Assembly (NCBI RefSeq): GCF_028416635.1
Contig: NZ_CP114013.1
Coordinates: 4,898,001-4,962,000, forward strand
DNA length: 64,000 nt
DNA from: Baekduia alba
Lineage (GTDB): Bacteria > Actinomycetota > Thermoleophilia > Solirubrobacterales > Solirubrobacteraceae
Direction of reading: 5' to 3'
Each line of letters opens with the position of its first letter. The stretch's first letter is position 1. The notes beneath the pieces were generated by a model. The model was not told the origin of the DNA, did no database searches, and was given only the letters and a program-made list of their open reading frames with translations. The position numbers and the translations under genes are program-made. This document shows positions 50,179 to 58,304 of this stretch, one piece after another.

Positions 50179-51111
50179 TCACGCGGTCGCGGCGGTCTGG
50201 TGCGCGCGTGCCTCGCGGGCCGCGTCGAGGCCCGCCTCGACGTAGGACGCGAGCTCCGGGACCGTCGCGTCGGCGACCGTCACGGCGCGCGGCAGGAAGC
50301 CGACGCGGGCCAGGACGTCGGCCCCCGCCTGCTGCTCGGCGACGAACGGGGCGCCGATCGCGTTGACCGTCCACGGGATGCGGCGCACGAACGCCTCCCA
50401 CGCCTCGACCTCGCCGCCCTCGTTGGTCGCGAACAGCTCGGCGGCGGCGCGCGGGTCGGCGGCGGCCCAGAGCCCCGCGTCCTCCAGCGCACCGGCGACC
50501 GCGCCCAGCTCGGTGCCGCGGCGCTCGGCCACGTCGCGGCGGGTGAACCACAGCGACGGGTTGGTGATGAGGTCGCCGGCCGGGACCAGCTCGACCGCCG
50601 CGCCCGACCGCGTCGCGGCGACGTGCTCCGGCCCCTGGCCGATCCACGCGCCGAGCTCGCCGGCTTGGAGCTGGGCGAGCGAGTCCGGGCCGGAGCCGAC
50701 CGCGTCGACCTCGTCGAAGGCGATCCCGGCGCGGTCCAGCGCGACGGCCAGCAGCAGCGTCTGCCACGAGCCGATGCCGAGGGCGACCTTGCGCCCGCGC
50801 AGGTCGGCGACCGACTTCACGTCCGAGTCCGGCGTGACGAGCAGCGTGCCGTGCGCCGGGCGCGGGTCGGAGTGGGCGACGTAGACGACCGGCAGGCCGT
50901 TGGCCTGGTCGGAGATCGGCGGCGTCGCGCCGGTGCCGCCGACGTCGATCGTGCCGTCGACGAGCTTGCGCCCCGTCTCGGTGCCGCCCGTGTACCGGTG
51001 CCACGCCACCTCGACGCCCAGCGGCGCCAGCGCGCGCTCGGCGAGGTCGAGGTGCGAGAGCAGGAACAGGGCGGGGTTGTTGGCGTGGACGCCGATCGTG
51101 ATGGTGCTCAT
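50179..51111 (-). CDS. Nitrate/sulfonate/taurine-type ABC substrate-binding protein
   Basis: The 310-residue protein resembles SsuA/TauA periplasmic-binding proteins (LVDGTIDVGGTGATPPISDQ, LPVVYVAHSDPRPAHGTLLV, VADLRGRKVALGIGSWQTLL) but has no signal peptide or lipobox from the ATG at 51111. This could mean a start further upstream, export by another route, or a cytoplasmic role like the DszB-like neighbour. It is the second SBP-fold gene of the cluster and follows the monooxygenase by 32 bp. It could bind a sulfonate. Confidence 0.85.
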   Translation of the reverse strand: MSTITIGVHANNPALFLLSHLDLAERALAPLGVEVAWHRYTGGTETGRKLVDGTIDVGGTGATPPISDQANGLPVVYVAHSDPRPAHGTLLVTPDSDVKSVADLRGRKVALGIGSWQTLLLAVALDRAGIAFDEVDAVGSGPDSLAQLQAGELGAWIGQGPEHVAATRSGAAVELVPAGDLITNPSLWFTRRDVAERRGTELGAVAGALEDAGLWAAADPRAAAELFATNEGGEVEAWEAFVRRIPWTVNAIGAPFVAEQQAGADVLARVGFLPRAVTVADATVPELASYVEAGLDAAREARAHQTAATA

Positions 51112-51143
51112 GGTGTTCTCGATGTCCTTCGGTCGGTTCGAGG

Positions 51144-52271
51144 TCAGCCCGCCGTGACGGGCACGTCGACGATCGCCTGGTGGTCGCGGGCGCGCACGCC
51201 GGCGTCGGGCCGCACGCCGAGCTGGGGCAGCACGGTCTCCGAGACGCGGTAGGCCTCTTCCAGCAGCGGGTTGCCGCTCAAGATGAAGGTGTCGACCCCG
51301 AGCGCCTCGAACTCCTGGATCCGCTCGACGACCTGCTCGGTCGAGCCGACCAGCGCGGTGCCCGGGCCTGGCCGCAGCAGCGACATCCCCGGCCAGATGT
51401 TGGGGTAGCTCTCGAGGTCCTTGGCACGGTCGGGGACCTGGCCCTGGTGCTTCTCGAACTGGCGCTGCATGCCGACCGAGTCGCTGCCGGCGTTCGACGC
51501 GGCCATCCGCGCGTAGGTGGCGTCGCTCGTGGCCTTCAGCAGGTGGTCGACGTGGTCCCACGCCTCCTGCTCGGTGTCGCGGACGACGAGGTGCAGGCGC
51601 ATGCCGTAGCCGATCGTGCGCCCGTGGCCCTCGGCCAGCTCGTTGAGCCGCGCGATCTTCTCGGCCACGCGCGCCGGCGGCTCGCCCCACGACAGGTAGC
51701 GGTCGATGTGCTTGGCCGCCATCTGCATGCCGGCCTCCGACGAGCCGCCGAACCACAGCGGGACGTGCGGCTTCTGGACGACGGGCAGGCCGAAGTTCGA
51801 CCCGGCGCCGCGCACGGAGTAGTGATGGCCCTCGAAGTCGACGACCTCGCCGGAGGTCAGGCGCCGGAAGATCTCCCAGTACTCGCCGGCCAGCGCGTAG
51901 CGCTCGTCGTGCTCGACCTCGAGCCCGTACTGCTTCAGCGTGCGCGTCTCGCCGTTGACGACGTTGATCTGCAGGCGCCCGTCGAACAGGTCGTCGAACG
52001 TGAGCGCCATCTTGGCCAGCAGCGTCGGGGAGATCAGGCCCGGATGGACCGCCAGCAGCGGGCGCAGCTTCTTGGTGTGGGCGGCGAGCGCGCTGCCCAG
52101 GACCCACACGTCGTGGATGTCGGTGGCCAGCAGCGCGCCGCTGAAGCCGAGCCGGTCGACGCCCGTCGCCAGGTGCTTGAGGTAGTCGAAGTCGACCGCG
52201 CGTGTGCCCTCCGGCTCCCACGGGTATGCGCCGTCGCGCGGGATGATGTACCACAAGTAGTCGGATGCCAT
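51144..52271 (-). CDS. ssuD: FMNH2-dependent alkanesulfonate monooxygenase (LLM family)
   Basis: The 375-residue TIM-barrel protein matches SsuD: YLWYIIPRDGAYPWEPEG, LGFSGALLATDIHDVWVLGS, DDLFDGRLQINVVNGETRTL, HDERYALAGEYWEIFRRL, PLWFGGSSEAGMQMAAKHID and YLSWGEPPARVAEK. It cleaves alkanesulfonates to aldehyde and sulfite using FMNH2 and oxygen; the flavin reductase is not in the window. It sits in an operon with a sulfonate-type ABC transporter. Confidence 0.93.
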   Translation of the reverse strand: MASDYLWYIIPRDGAYPWEPEGTRAVDFDYLKHLATGVDRLGFSGALLATDIHDVWVLGSALAAHTKKLRPLLAVHPGLISPTLLAKMALTFDDLFDGRLQINVVNGETRTLKQYGLEVEHDERYALAGEYWEIFRRLTSGEVVDFEGHHYSVRGAGSNFGLPVVQKPHVPLWFGGSSEAGMQMAAKHIDRYLSWGEPPARVAEKIARLNELAEGHGRTIGYGMRLHLVVRDTEQEAWDHVDHLLKATSDATYARMAASNAGSDSVGMQRQFEKHQGQVPDRAKDLESYPNIWPGMSLLRPGPGTALVGSTEQVVERIQEFEALGVDTFILSGNPLLEEAYRVSETVLPQLGVRPDAGVRARDHQAIVDVPVTAG

Positions 52272-52274
52272 GGG

Positions 52275-53279
52275 CTAGCGAGCTCCTTCGAGGGTCAGGT
52301 CGCGCGCGGCGGCCAGGGTGGTGTGGTCGACCCAGGCGTCGAGGTCGACGTCGGACTCCAGGAAGCCGTTGGCGTGCAGGAAGTCCTTCTGGCGCTCGAG
52401 CAGCGCCAGGCGCTCGTCGCTGAGCGACAGGTGCAGGGAGCGGTGGTAGTCGGCGCGGTAGGCGCCGGGCACGAACTCGGCGCCCGCGTGCGTCTCGCGC
52501 GCCAGGATGTCCGCCACGCCCGCCGGGTTCTCGGCCGCCCAGTCGGCGGCGCGCAGCAGCACGGCGACGAACCGGGCGACGTCCTGGGGCCGCGTGTCGA
52601 GCAGCTCCTGGTGGACGGTGATCGGGCGCGGCGTGCCGTTGTTGACGCGCGTCGCGCGGTCCGGCACGTCGTCGAGGTCGATCGCGATCCGGGCGCCGGC
52701 GCGCGTCGCAGCCTCCAGCCCTGGCGCGCCCTTGACGTAGGCCGCGTCGGCGCGGCCGTCGATCACGGCCTGGACCTCGGGCGCGAAGCCCGCGGCGCCG
52801 CGGCCGTCGGTGTCGGCGTGCGGCGCGACGTCGACACGGACGACGTCGGTCAGCCCCAGGCCCGCGATCCGCAGCGCGCCGGCGAAGCCGGCCAGCGCCA
52901 TCGCGCGCCAGAAGTCGATCGACTCGCCCGGCCGGGCCGGGATCGCCACGCGCCGGCCGGCGAGCTGCGCCGGCTCGGCGAGGTCGTCGTCGGCGCGGAC
53001 GACGATCGCCTGGCGCTCGTCGATCCACGTCAGGCCGACCAGCCGCGTGTCGGCCCCGCGCGACCGCGCCCACAGCGCCGGCACGTTGCCGCCCTCGCGG
53101 ATCAGCGACGTCAGCTCGTGGCTGAAGTGCTCGGCGCGCAGGCGCGGCTCGCGCGCCGCGTCCTGCAGCGAGCGGACGGCGATCCCGTCGGCCGCGAACT
53201 CGGTGTCGAACCAGCCCTGGTCGGCGGCGAGGCCGGTGGCGGTCGGGACGGGGCAGCGGGTGAACCAGAGGTCGCTCAT
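52275..53279 (-). CDS. DszB-like desulfinase/SBP-fold protein with conserved Cys-His-Arg
   Basis: The 334-residue protein lacks a signal peptide and resembles Rhodococcus DszB (2-hydroxybiphenyl-2-sulfinate desulfinase): RCPVPTA near the start, TRLVGLTW, LAGRRVAI, and LALLERQKDFL, DAW in the C-terminal part. DszB uses a Cys, His and Arg; here Cys9, His51 and Arg61 occupy the matching positions, and the His-to-Arg spacing of ten equals DszB. SBP-type folds are shared, so a binding protein remains possible. Position between the SBP and the monooxygenase (ATGA overlap with the upstream gene) fits a desulfination step. Confidence 0.8.
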   Translation of the reverse strand: MSDLWFTRCPVPTATGLAADQGWFDTEFAADGIAVRSLQDAAREPRLRAEHFSHELTSLIREGGNVPALWARSRGADTRLVGLTWIDERQAIVVRADDDLAEPAQLAGRRVAIPARPGESIDFWRAMALAGFAGALRIAGLGLTDVVRVDVAPHADTDGRGAAGFAPEVQAVIDGRADAAYVKGAPGLEAATRAGARIAIDLDDVPDRATRVNNGTPRPITVHQELLDTRPQDVARFVAVLLRAADWAAENPAGVADILARETHAGAEFVPGAYRADYHRSLHLSLSDERLALLERQKDFLHANGFLESDVDLDAWVDHTTLAAARDLTLEGAR

Positions 53280-54310
53280 CGCAGCGTCTCCGGGGCGACG
53301 GTGAACGTCTTCGGGTCCAGGCCGGCCTTGATCACACCCTGCTGGGCGAAGAAGGCGGCGACGTGGCCGAAGCGCTCCTGGAACGTGGCGTCGATCGGCG
53401 CGATCGGCTGCTGGGTCCGGTAGTTCTGGGCGAGGATCGCCGCGGCCTTGTCGTCCAGCCGGATGGCGCCGGTGTTCTCCTTGTCCACAGCCGCCTGAGG
53501 ATCCTCGTGCTCGGCGATCGAGTGGCGGCGGATGTTGTCGAAGAACGCCTTGACCGTCGCCGGATGCGCCGCCAGGAACGTGTTGGAGATCGAGTAGGTG
53601 GTGTCGTTCTCGGAGCCGACCTGCGCACCGTCGGCCACCAGCCGCGCGCCCTTGGCCTTGGCCGTCGCGACGAAGTCCGCCCAGGCGGCCCAGGCGTCGA
53701 CCTTGCCGGAGGAGAACGCCGTCGCGCCGTCGGCCGCGCCCAGGTACACGCGCTTGACCTTCGCGGGGTCGACGTTGTTCTTCTCCAACGCCTTCAACAG
53801 GAGGTACTCGCCGGTCCCCTTCGGGTTGACCGCGACCTCGCGGCCGGCGAGATCGGCCACGGACTTGATGTTGGGGTCCTTGACGAGGATCCCCTCGCTG
53901 GTGGCGTTGTCCAGCTGCGCGGCGAAGATCTTGAACGTCGGCTTCTGGGCCAGCGCGCCGATCGCGGAGGAGATCGAGCCCTGCGCGGCGTCCAGCGCGC
54001 CGGCGTTGATCGCCTCGGCCGCGGGCGCGAAGGCCGGGAACTGGCCGGTGAACTGGACCTTCGCGCCGACCTTGGCGAGGTCCTTGGCCAGCGAGCCGTC
54101 GTTCTTGGCGGCCACGACCGGGCCGGTGTTCCCGATCAGCGCGATGCGCAGCGTGCCGCCGCCGCCCGCGACGGCGCTCGAGGACGCGCCATCGCCGGAC
54201 GACGCGGTCGCGGTGCCGTCGTCGGAGCTCCCGCAGGCCGTCGCGAACGCGGTCGCGGCGAGCAGGCCCGCGACGGCGAGCGCGCGGGTCGGGCGGGTGG
54301 AGAGCGTCAT
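53276..54310 (-). CDS. Sulfonate-type ABC transporter substrate-binding lipoprotein
   Basis: The 344-residue protein has a signal peptide with a lipobox-like ATAFATAC (Cys at about residue 26), then an SBP_bac/SsuA-like domain (TLRIALIGNTGPVVAAKND, FPAFAPAAEAINAGALDAAQ, IKSVADLAGREVAVNPKGTG, KVDAWAAWADFVATAK). It should capture sulfonates outside the cell for the permease and ATPase encoded just upstream. It overlaps the ATPase gene by ATGA and the DszB-like gene by ATGA. Confidence 0.92.
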   Translation of the reverse strand: MTLSTRPTRALAVAGLLAATAFATACGSSDDGTATASSGDGASSSAVAGGGGTLRIALIGNTGPVVAAKNDGSLAKDLAKVGAKVQFTGQFPAFAPAAEAINAGALDAAQGSISSAIGALAQKPTFKIFAAQLDNATSEGILVKDPNIKSVADLAGREVAVNPKGTGEYLLLKALEKNNVDPAKVKRVYLGAADGATAFSSGKVDAWAAWADFVATAKAKGARLVADGAQVGSENDTTYSISNTFLAAHPATVKAFFDNIRRHSIAEHEDPQAAVDKENTGAIRLDDKAAAILAQNYRTQQPIAPIDATFQERFGHVAAFFAQQGVIKAGLDPKTFTVAPETLR

Positions 54311-55041
54311 GCGTGGATCCTTGTCGGGGTGGTGGTGGGTGCGTCCTCGGCGCCGGTGACGCCGAGCTGGGAGAGCAGGTCGGTGCGCAGCCCTTCGAAC
54401 CAGTCGTCGGTGCGATCGCGCGGGTGGTCGGCCTCGATGCGCTCGTGGTGCGCGATCCGGCCGTCGGCCATGACGATCACGCGATCGGCGAGCAGCAGCG
54501 CCTCGTCGACGTCGTGCGTGACGAGCAGGACGGCCGGGCGGTGGCGCCGCCACAGCGCGCTGACCAAGGCGTGCATCTTGATCCGGGTCAGCGCGTCGAG
54601 CGCGGCGAACGGCTCGTCGAGGAGCAGCAGCTGCGGCTCGCGCACCAGCGCGCGGGCCAGCGCGGCGCGCTGCGCCTCGCCGCCCGACAGCGTCAGCGGC
54701 CACGCGTCGGCGTGGGCCTCGAGCCCTACCTCCTGCAGCGCCTGGCGCGCCGCGTCCTTGATCCCGCCGCCCTTCTGGCCGAGCGTGACGTTGTCCAGGA
54801 CGCGCTTCCACGGCAGCAGCCGCGGCTCCTGGAAGACGACGGCCGGCCGGCCGGGCGCCTCGACGGTCCCGGCCGTCGCGGGGTCCAGGCCGGCGAGGAC
54901 GCGCAGCAGGGTCGTCTTGCCGCAGCCGGTCTTGCCGAGCAGGGCGACGAACTCGCCGGGCGCGATGTCGAGGTCCAGCTCGCGCAGGACGGTGCGCTCG
55001 CCGTAGTCGCGGCGCAGGTTGCGGACGGTGACGCCGCTCAT
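54307..55041 (-). CDS. Sulfonate-type ABC transporter ATP-binding protein
   Basis: The 244-residue protein has Walker A GKTGCGKTTLL, Q-loop PAVVFQEPRLLPW, ABC signature TLSGGEAQRAALARALVREP, Walker B LLLLDEPFAALD, and the H-loop LLVTHDVDEALLLAD. It matches SsuB/TauB ATPases and energises uptake through the permease encoded upstream. Coupled by ATGA overlaps on both sides. Confidence 0.95.
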   Translation of the reverse strand: MSGVTVRNLRRDYGERTVLRELDLDIAPGEFVALLGKTGCGKTTLLRVLAGLDPATAGTVEAPGRPAVVFQEPRLLPWKRVLDNVTLGQKGGGIKDAARQALQEVGLEAHADAWPLTLSGGEAQRAALARALVREPQLLLLDEPFAALDALTRIKMHALVSALWRRHRPAVLLVTHDVDEALLLADRVIVMADGRIAHHERIEADHPRDRTDDWFEGLRTDLLSQLGVTGAEDAPTTTPTRIHA

Positions 55042-55811
55042 GCGCCGCGGTAGGTCCGGCGCCAGCCGAGCAGGCGGCGTTCGAGGGTCCGCGCGATCAG
55101 GTCGCCCGTGAGGCCGAGCGCGGCGTAGATCGCGATGCAGACCAGGACGATGTCGGCCCGCAGGAACTCGCGCGCCTGGCCGAGGATGAAGCCGATGCCG
55201 CTCGACGCGTTGAGCTGCTCGGCGGCGACGAGCGCGACGACGCTGATCGCCATCGACTGGCGCAGCGCGACGAGCGCGGGCTGGACGGCGGCCGGCAGGA
55301 TCACGTGGCGGATGAGCTGCGGCTTGGTCAGCCCGAAGACGCGCGCGGCCTCGACGAGCTTGACGTCGACGTTGCGGATCGCGCCGTAGACGTTCAGGTA
55401 CATCGGGAACGCGGCGCCGAAGGCGATGATCAGGATCTTCGGCAGCTCGCCGATCCCGAACCACACGATGAACAGCGGGACGATCGCCGTGAACGGGACG
55501 GCCTGCAGCATCTGGACGGGCGCGTCGATCAGGTCCTCGCCGCGCCGCCAGAGGCCGGAGAGCGCGCCGAGCGTCGCGCCGGTCGTCACGCCGAGCACGA
55601 CGCCGATCAGCGCGCGGCGCACCGACGTGCCGACCTGGCCGACCAGGTCCCCGTGCGCGACGAGGTCCTCGAACGTGGTCAAGACGGTCGCCGGCGAGGG
55701 CAGCACGTTGGGCTCGAACAGGCCGAGGACGGCGGTCGAGAGCTCCCAGAGGGCGAGGATGATCAGGACGCCGCTGGTGCGGCGGGCGATCTTGAGCGGG
55801 GTTGCGGACAT
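55038..55811 (-). CDS. Sulfonate-type ABC transporter permease
   Basis: The 257-residue protein has six membrane helices and the binding-protein-dependent permease EAA-loop (VEAARVFGLTKPQLIRHVIL) with SsuC/TauC-like features (LWELSTAVLGLFEPNVLPSP, VPLFIVWFGIGELPKILII). It is the first gene of the operon and overlaps the ATPase gene by ATGA. The upstream AT-richer region (55812-55936) contains a palindrome shared with the MarR gene. Confidence 0.95.
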   Translation of the reverse strand: MSATPLKIARRTSGVLIILALWELSTAVLGLFEPNVLPSPATVLTTFEDLVAHGDLVGQVGTSVRRALIGVVLGVTTGATLGALSGLWRRGEDLIDAPVQMLQAVPFTAIVPLFIVWFGIGELPKILIIAFGAAFPMYLNVYGAIRNVDVKLVEAARVFGLTKPQLIRHVILPAAVQPALVALRQSMAISVVALVAAEQLNASSGIGFILGQAREFLRADIVLVCIAIYAALGLTGDLIARTLERRLLGWRRTYRGA

Positions 55812-55880
55812 GGCGTCGTGAGGTAAAGTCGATAAAGTCGGTCGACAATGCCGACATTAGCAGACGCTGATGTCTTGTCA

Positions 55881-55902
55881 ATCATCGATAATTACCGACG
55901 AT
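55881..55902. promoter_or_regulatory. 22-bp imperfect palindrome, likely MarR operator
   Basis: ATC-TCG-TAATTA-CGA-GAT forms inverted arms with a TAATTA centre (18 of 22 positions symmetric) in the AT-rich divergent region between the sulfonate transporter and MarR genes. Two TAAAGTCG copies lie at about 55816-55836 near the transporter start. Size and symmetry fit a MarR dimer site. Confidence 0.55.
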
Positions 55903-55936
55903 CTGAGTGGTGCCAGGATCACGTAGGGTCGCCGCC

Positions 55937-56395
55937 GTGCCGCTGACGCCCGCCACCCGGTTCTCGAGCCCGGGCTTCCTGCTGAACAAGGTGGGCTTCG
56001 TCGCGCGCCGCTGGATCGCCGACGCGCTGGCGCCGCTCGGGCTCAACGGCCGGGAGGCGGAGATCCTGCTCCGGCTGCGCGCCGCCGACGGAGGGCTGAC
56101 GCAGGCGCAGCTGTGCGAGCAGCTCGACGTCGACCCCTCCAACCTGGTCACGATGTTGAACAAGCTGGAGGCCGCCGGCCTGCTGGAGCGCACCCGCGAC
56201 GCCGCGGATCGCCGCCGGCACATCGTCACGCTCACGGCCGCCGGCCGCGAGCGCCGCACGCAGGCCGACGCGGCGGTGCAGCGCGTCGAGGAGCGCCTCC
56301 TCGACGGCCTGACCGCGCGTCAGCGCACGTCGCTGCGGACGCTGCTGATGACCGTCGACGAGCGCACCGCGGCCGAGTGGACCGACGAGGGCTAG
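55937..56395 (+). CDS. MarR-family transcriptional regulator
   Basis: The 152-residue protein has the MarR winged helix (EAEILLRLRAADGGLTQAQL, DVDPSNLVTMLNKLEAAGLL, RTRDAADRRRHIVTLTAAGR). The GTG at 55937 is preferred, with GTAGGGT eight bases upstream; an earlier GTG at 55907 is in frame. It is divergent from the sulfonate operon and probably represses it through the palindrome between them. Sulfate-starvation control in other bacteria uses different regulators, so a MarR here would be unusual. Its stop overlaps the VOC gene stop (CTAG). Confidence 0.88.
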   Translation: MPLTPATRFSSPGFLLNKVGFVARRWIADALAPLGLNGREAEILLRLRAADGGLTQAQLCEQLDVDPSNLVTMLNKLEAAGLLERTRDAADRRRHIVTLTAAGRERRTQADAAVQRVEERLLDGLTARQRTSLRTLLMTVDERTAAEWTDEG

Positions 56396-56763
56396 TCCTG
56401 GAGCACCGAGAGGACGTTCCCGCCCGGGTCGGTGAACCACGCGATCAACGGGCCGCCTTCGCGCATGATCCCGCGCTCGTCCTGCTGGAAGCCGTCGTAG
56501 CGGAGGATCTCGACGCCGCGGCTGACGAGCTCGTCGACGGCGGCCTCGATGTCGTCGACCGGGAAGTTGAGGATCGTGTAGGCGGCGGGCGTGTGGTCGG
56601 GCTTCGGGTATGCGAGCGTCGGGCGCGCGCCGCCGGCGAGGTGCAGCGTCAGCAGCCCATGCTCGACCGACGTCTCGATGCCGAGCGTGTCGCCGTAGAA
56701 CCGCTGCGCGGCGTCGATGTCGGGAACGGCGAACCCGCTGAAGGCCTTCGTGTCCTTGAACAT
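56392..56763 (-). CDS. VOC-family (glyoxalase/bleomycin-resistance fold) protein
   Basis: The 123-residue protein has the VOC beta-alpha-beta-beta-beta pattern (FSGFAVPDIDAAQRFYGDTL and AWFTDPGGNVLSVLQD). Metal-ligand residues of glyoxalases (His, Glu) are only partly evident, so the function is unknown. It is 11 codons shorter than the longest frame; the ATG at 56763 fits the family start. It lies upstream-adjacent to the frameshifted LuxR gene. Confidence 0.85.
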   Translation of the reverse strand: MFKDTKAFSGFAVPDIDAAQRFYGDTLGIETSVEHGLLTLHLAGGARPTLAYPKPDHTPAAYTILNFPVDDIEAAVDELVSRGVEILRYDGFQQDERGIMREGGPLIAWFTDPGGNVLSVLQD

Positions 56764-56922
56764 GCCCCTGAGACGCCGCGGGCGGGCCGAACTCATCGGT
56801 GGGTAGGTTGCGCGGGTGGCTCGCCTCCCCGAACAGCCAATCGGTCAGTCGGTCGAGCTCCATCGGGCAGAGGTTCGAGGCCGCGGGCCGTGCGCTCAAT
56901 CCGTCACATGACGGATCTCGCC

Positions 56923-57888
56923 TCAGCGCACGCGCAGGTGCTCGTGGATCGCCGTCGCGGCGGCTTCGGTCCGGTTCTCCGCGCCCAGCTTGGCGAGCAC
57001 CCGCTCCACGTGGGTGCGCACGGTCCCGGGCGCGATCACCAGCGTCTCGGCGATCGCGCGGTTCGTGCGCCCGTCGGGCCAGCAGGCCGAGCACGCGCAG
57101 CTCGGCGGCCGTCAGCCCATAGGGCGCGGCGATCTCGTCGAGGTGCAGGACGGCGGCGTGCTCCTGACCGGCCAGGACGACCGGCGTGAGCCGGACGCGC
57201 AGCCAGCGACCGCGACGTGGCGTCGGGCGCAGGAACGACGCGTCGGTCCGGCCGCGCGCCACCAGCGCCCGCGCCAGGTCGACGATCCGCTCGTCGGGCA
57301 CGGCGCGGCGTCCGGGATCGGCACGACGGCGCCGTCGCCGGCGATGAGCGCCCGGCCGCCGTGACGGCGCGCGACGAGGCCCGGGACGTCGACGGCGTGG
57401 GCCAGCAGCCCCGCGGACAGCCCGACGAGGTCGCGGTGCAGGTCGGTGATCCCGTCGCGTGCCTCGGTGTTGACGCTGACGAACCCGACCTCGCGCCCGT
57501 CGACGGCGTACAGCGCCATCCCGAGCCCGCCGCGCAAGCCCTCCGGCCACGCCAGCTCCCGGGCCGTGAACGTCGTCGACCCGCCACACGGCAAGTCGGC
57601 GAACCGCAGCGGCCGACCGGGCGCGAGCATGCCCAGCGCGGCATGCTCGGCGCGGTACTCCGGAGAGCGCAGCGCCGCGCCGATGCCGTCGGCGTGACCG
57701 GCCGAGGCGAGCAGCTGGAGCTCGCCCTCGCGGAGCCTCGCGAGCGTCGCCGCGTCGAACGGGATCGCCTCGCGCAGGCAGCGCAACACCTCCGCCGGGC
57801 CATCCGGCCGATCGGCCGCCGTAGCCACCGCCTCGCCCAGCAGCGCTACGGCGCGCGCCGTTCGATGGTGTTGAGCGAGCGGCCGCAT
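56923..57888 (-). pseudogene. LuxR-type regulator with GAF-like N-terminus, two frameshifts
   Basis: Starting at the ATG at 57888, one frame encodes a GAF-like sensory region (LRCLREAIPFDAATLARLRE, GLGMALYAVDGREVGFVSVN) up to about 57305. The next frame then continues with PDERIVDLARALVARGRTD to YGLTAAELRVLGLLA near 57080, and the third frame completes the LuxR HTH as TNRAIAETLVIAPGTVRTHV and ERVLAKLGAENRTEAAATAI, ending at TGA 56925-56923. Two single-base indels (about 57300 and 57075) would restore one 320-residue gene. Either the gene is decayed or the sequence has errors. Confidence 0.8.
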
Positions 57889-57937
57889 GCTCGCCTCCGA
57901 GTATGCCGCGTGGCCGGCGCGGGCTGCTTCGCCGGCG

Positions 57938-58294
57938 TCAGCTCCGCTGGTGGCTGAGGATGTTGATGACCTTGCCCGTCGGATCCCGCACGAAGAACCA
58001 CCGGACGCCCCATGGCTCGTCGGTCAGCGGATGCACGACCTCGTCGCCGCGCGCGACCGCCACCGCGTAGGCCGCGTCGACGTCGTCGACCTCGATCGAG
58101 ACGTCCGGCGCGACCGGCGCGCTCGCGTCGTCGGCCATGACGCTCAGCTGGACGCTCGGATCGTCCGGCGCGGCGAACGTCACGATCCACCCGTGGTCCA
58201 TCACCAGCTCCAGTCCTACAACCTGCTCGTAGAACCCGCGGCTCGCGGCCGGGTCCGCGGCGTGCAGGTCGGCGACGATGCGCTTGACGGCCAT
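57938..58294 (-). CDS. VOC-family protein
   Basis: The 118-residue protein has VOC repeats (AVKRIVADLHAADPAASRGF, LVMDHGWIVTFAAPDD and VRWFFVRDPTGKVINILSH). The substrate is unknown. The ATG at 58294 fits; it is 10 bp from the MFS gene and shares its direction, so the two may be co-transcribed. It differs enough from the VOC gene at 56392 not to be a recent duplicate. Confidence 0.87.
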   Translation of the reverse strand: MAVKRIVADLHAADPAASRGFYEQVVGLELVMDHGWIVTFAAPDDPSVQLSVMADDASAPVAPDVSIEVDDVDAAYAVAVARGDEVVHPLTDEPWGVRWFFVRDPTGKVINILSHQRS

Positions 58295-58304
58295 GGCCCC
58301 CAGG

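Noticed and set aside
56901-56914. Inverted repeat CCGTCA-CA-TGACGG downstream of the frameshifted LuxR gene
   Set aside because: It could be a weak terminator or operator, but no neighbouring start codon or T-tract supports either; too short to call.
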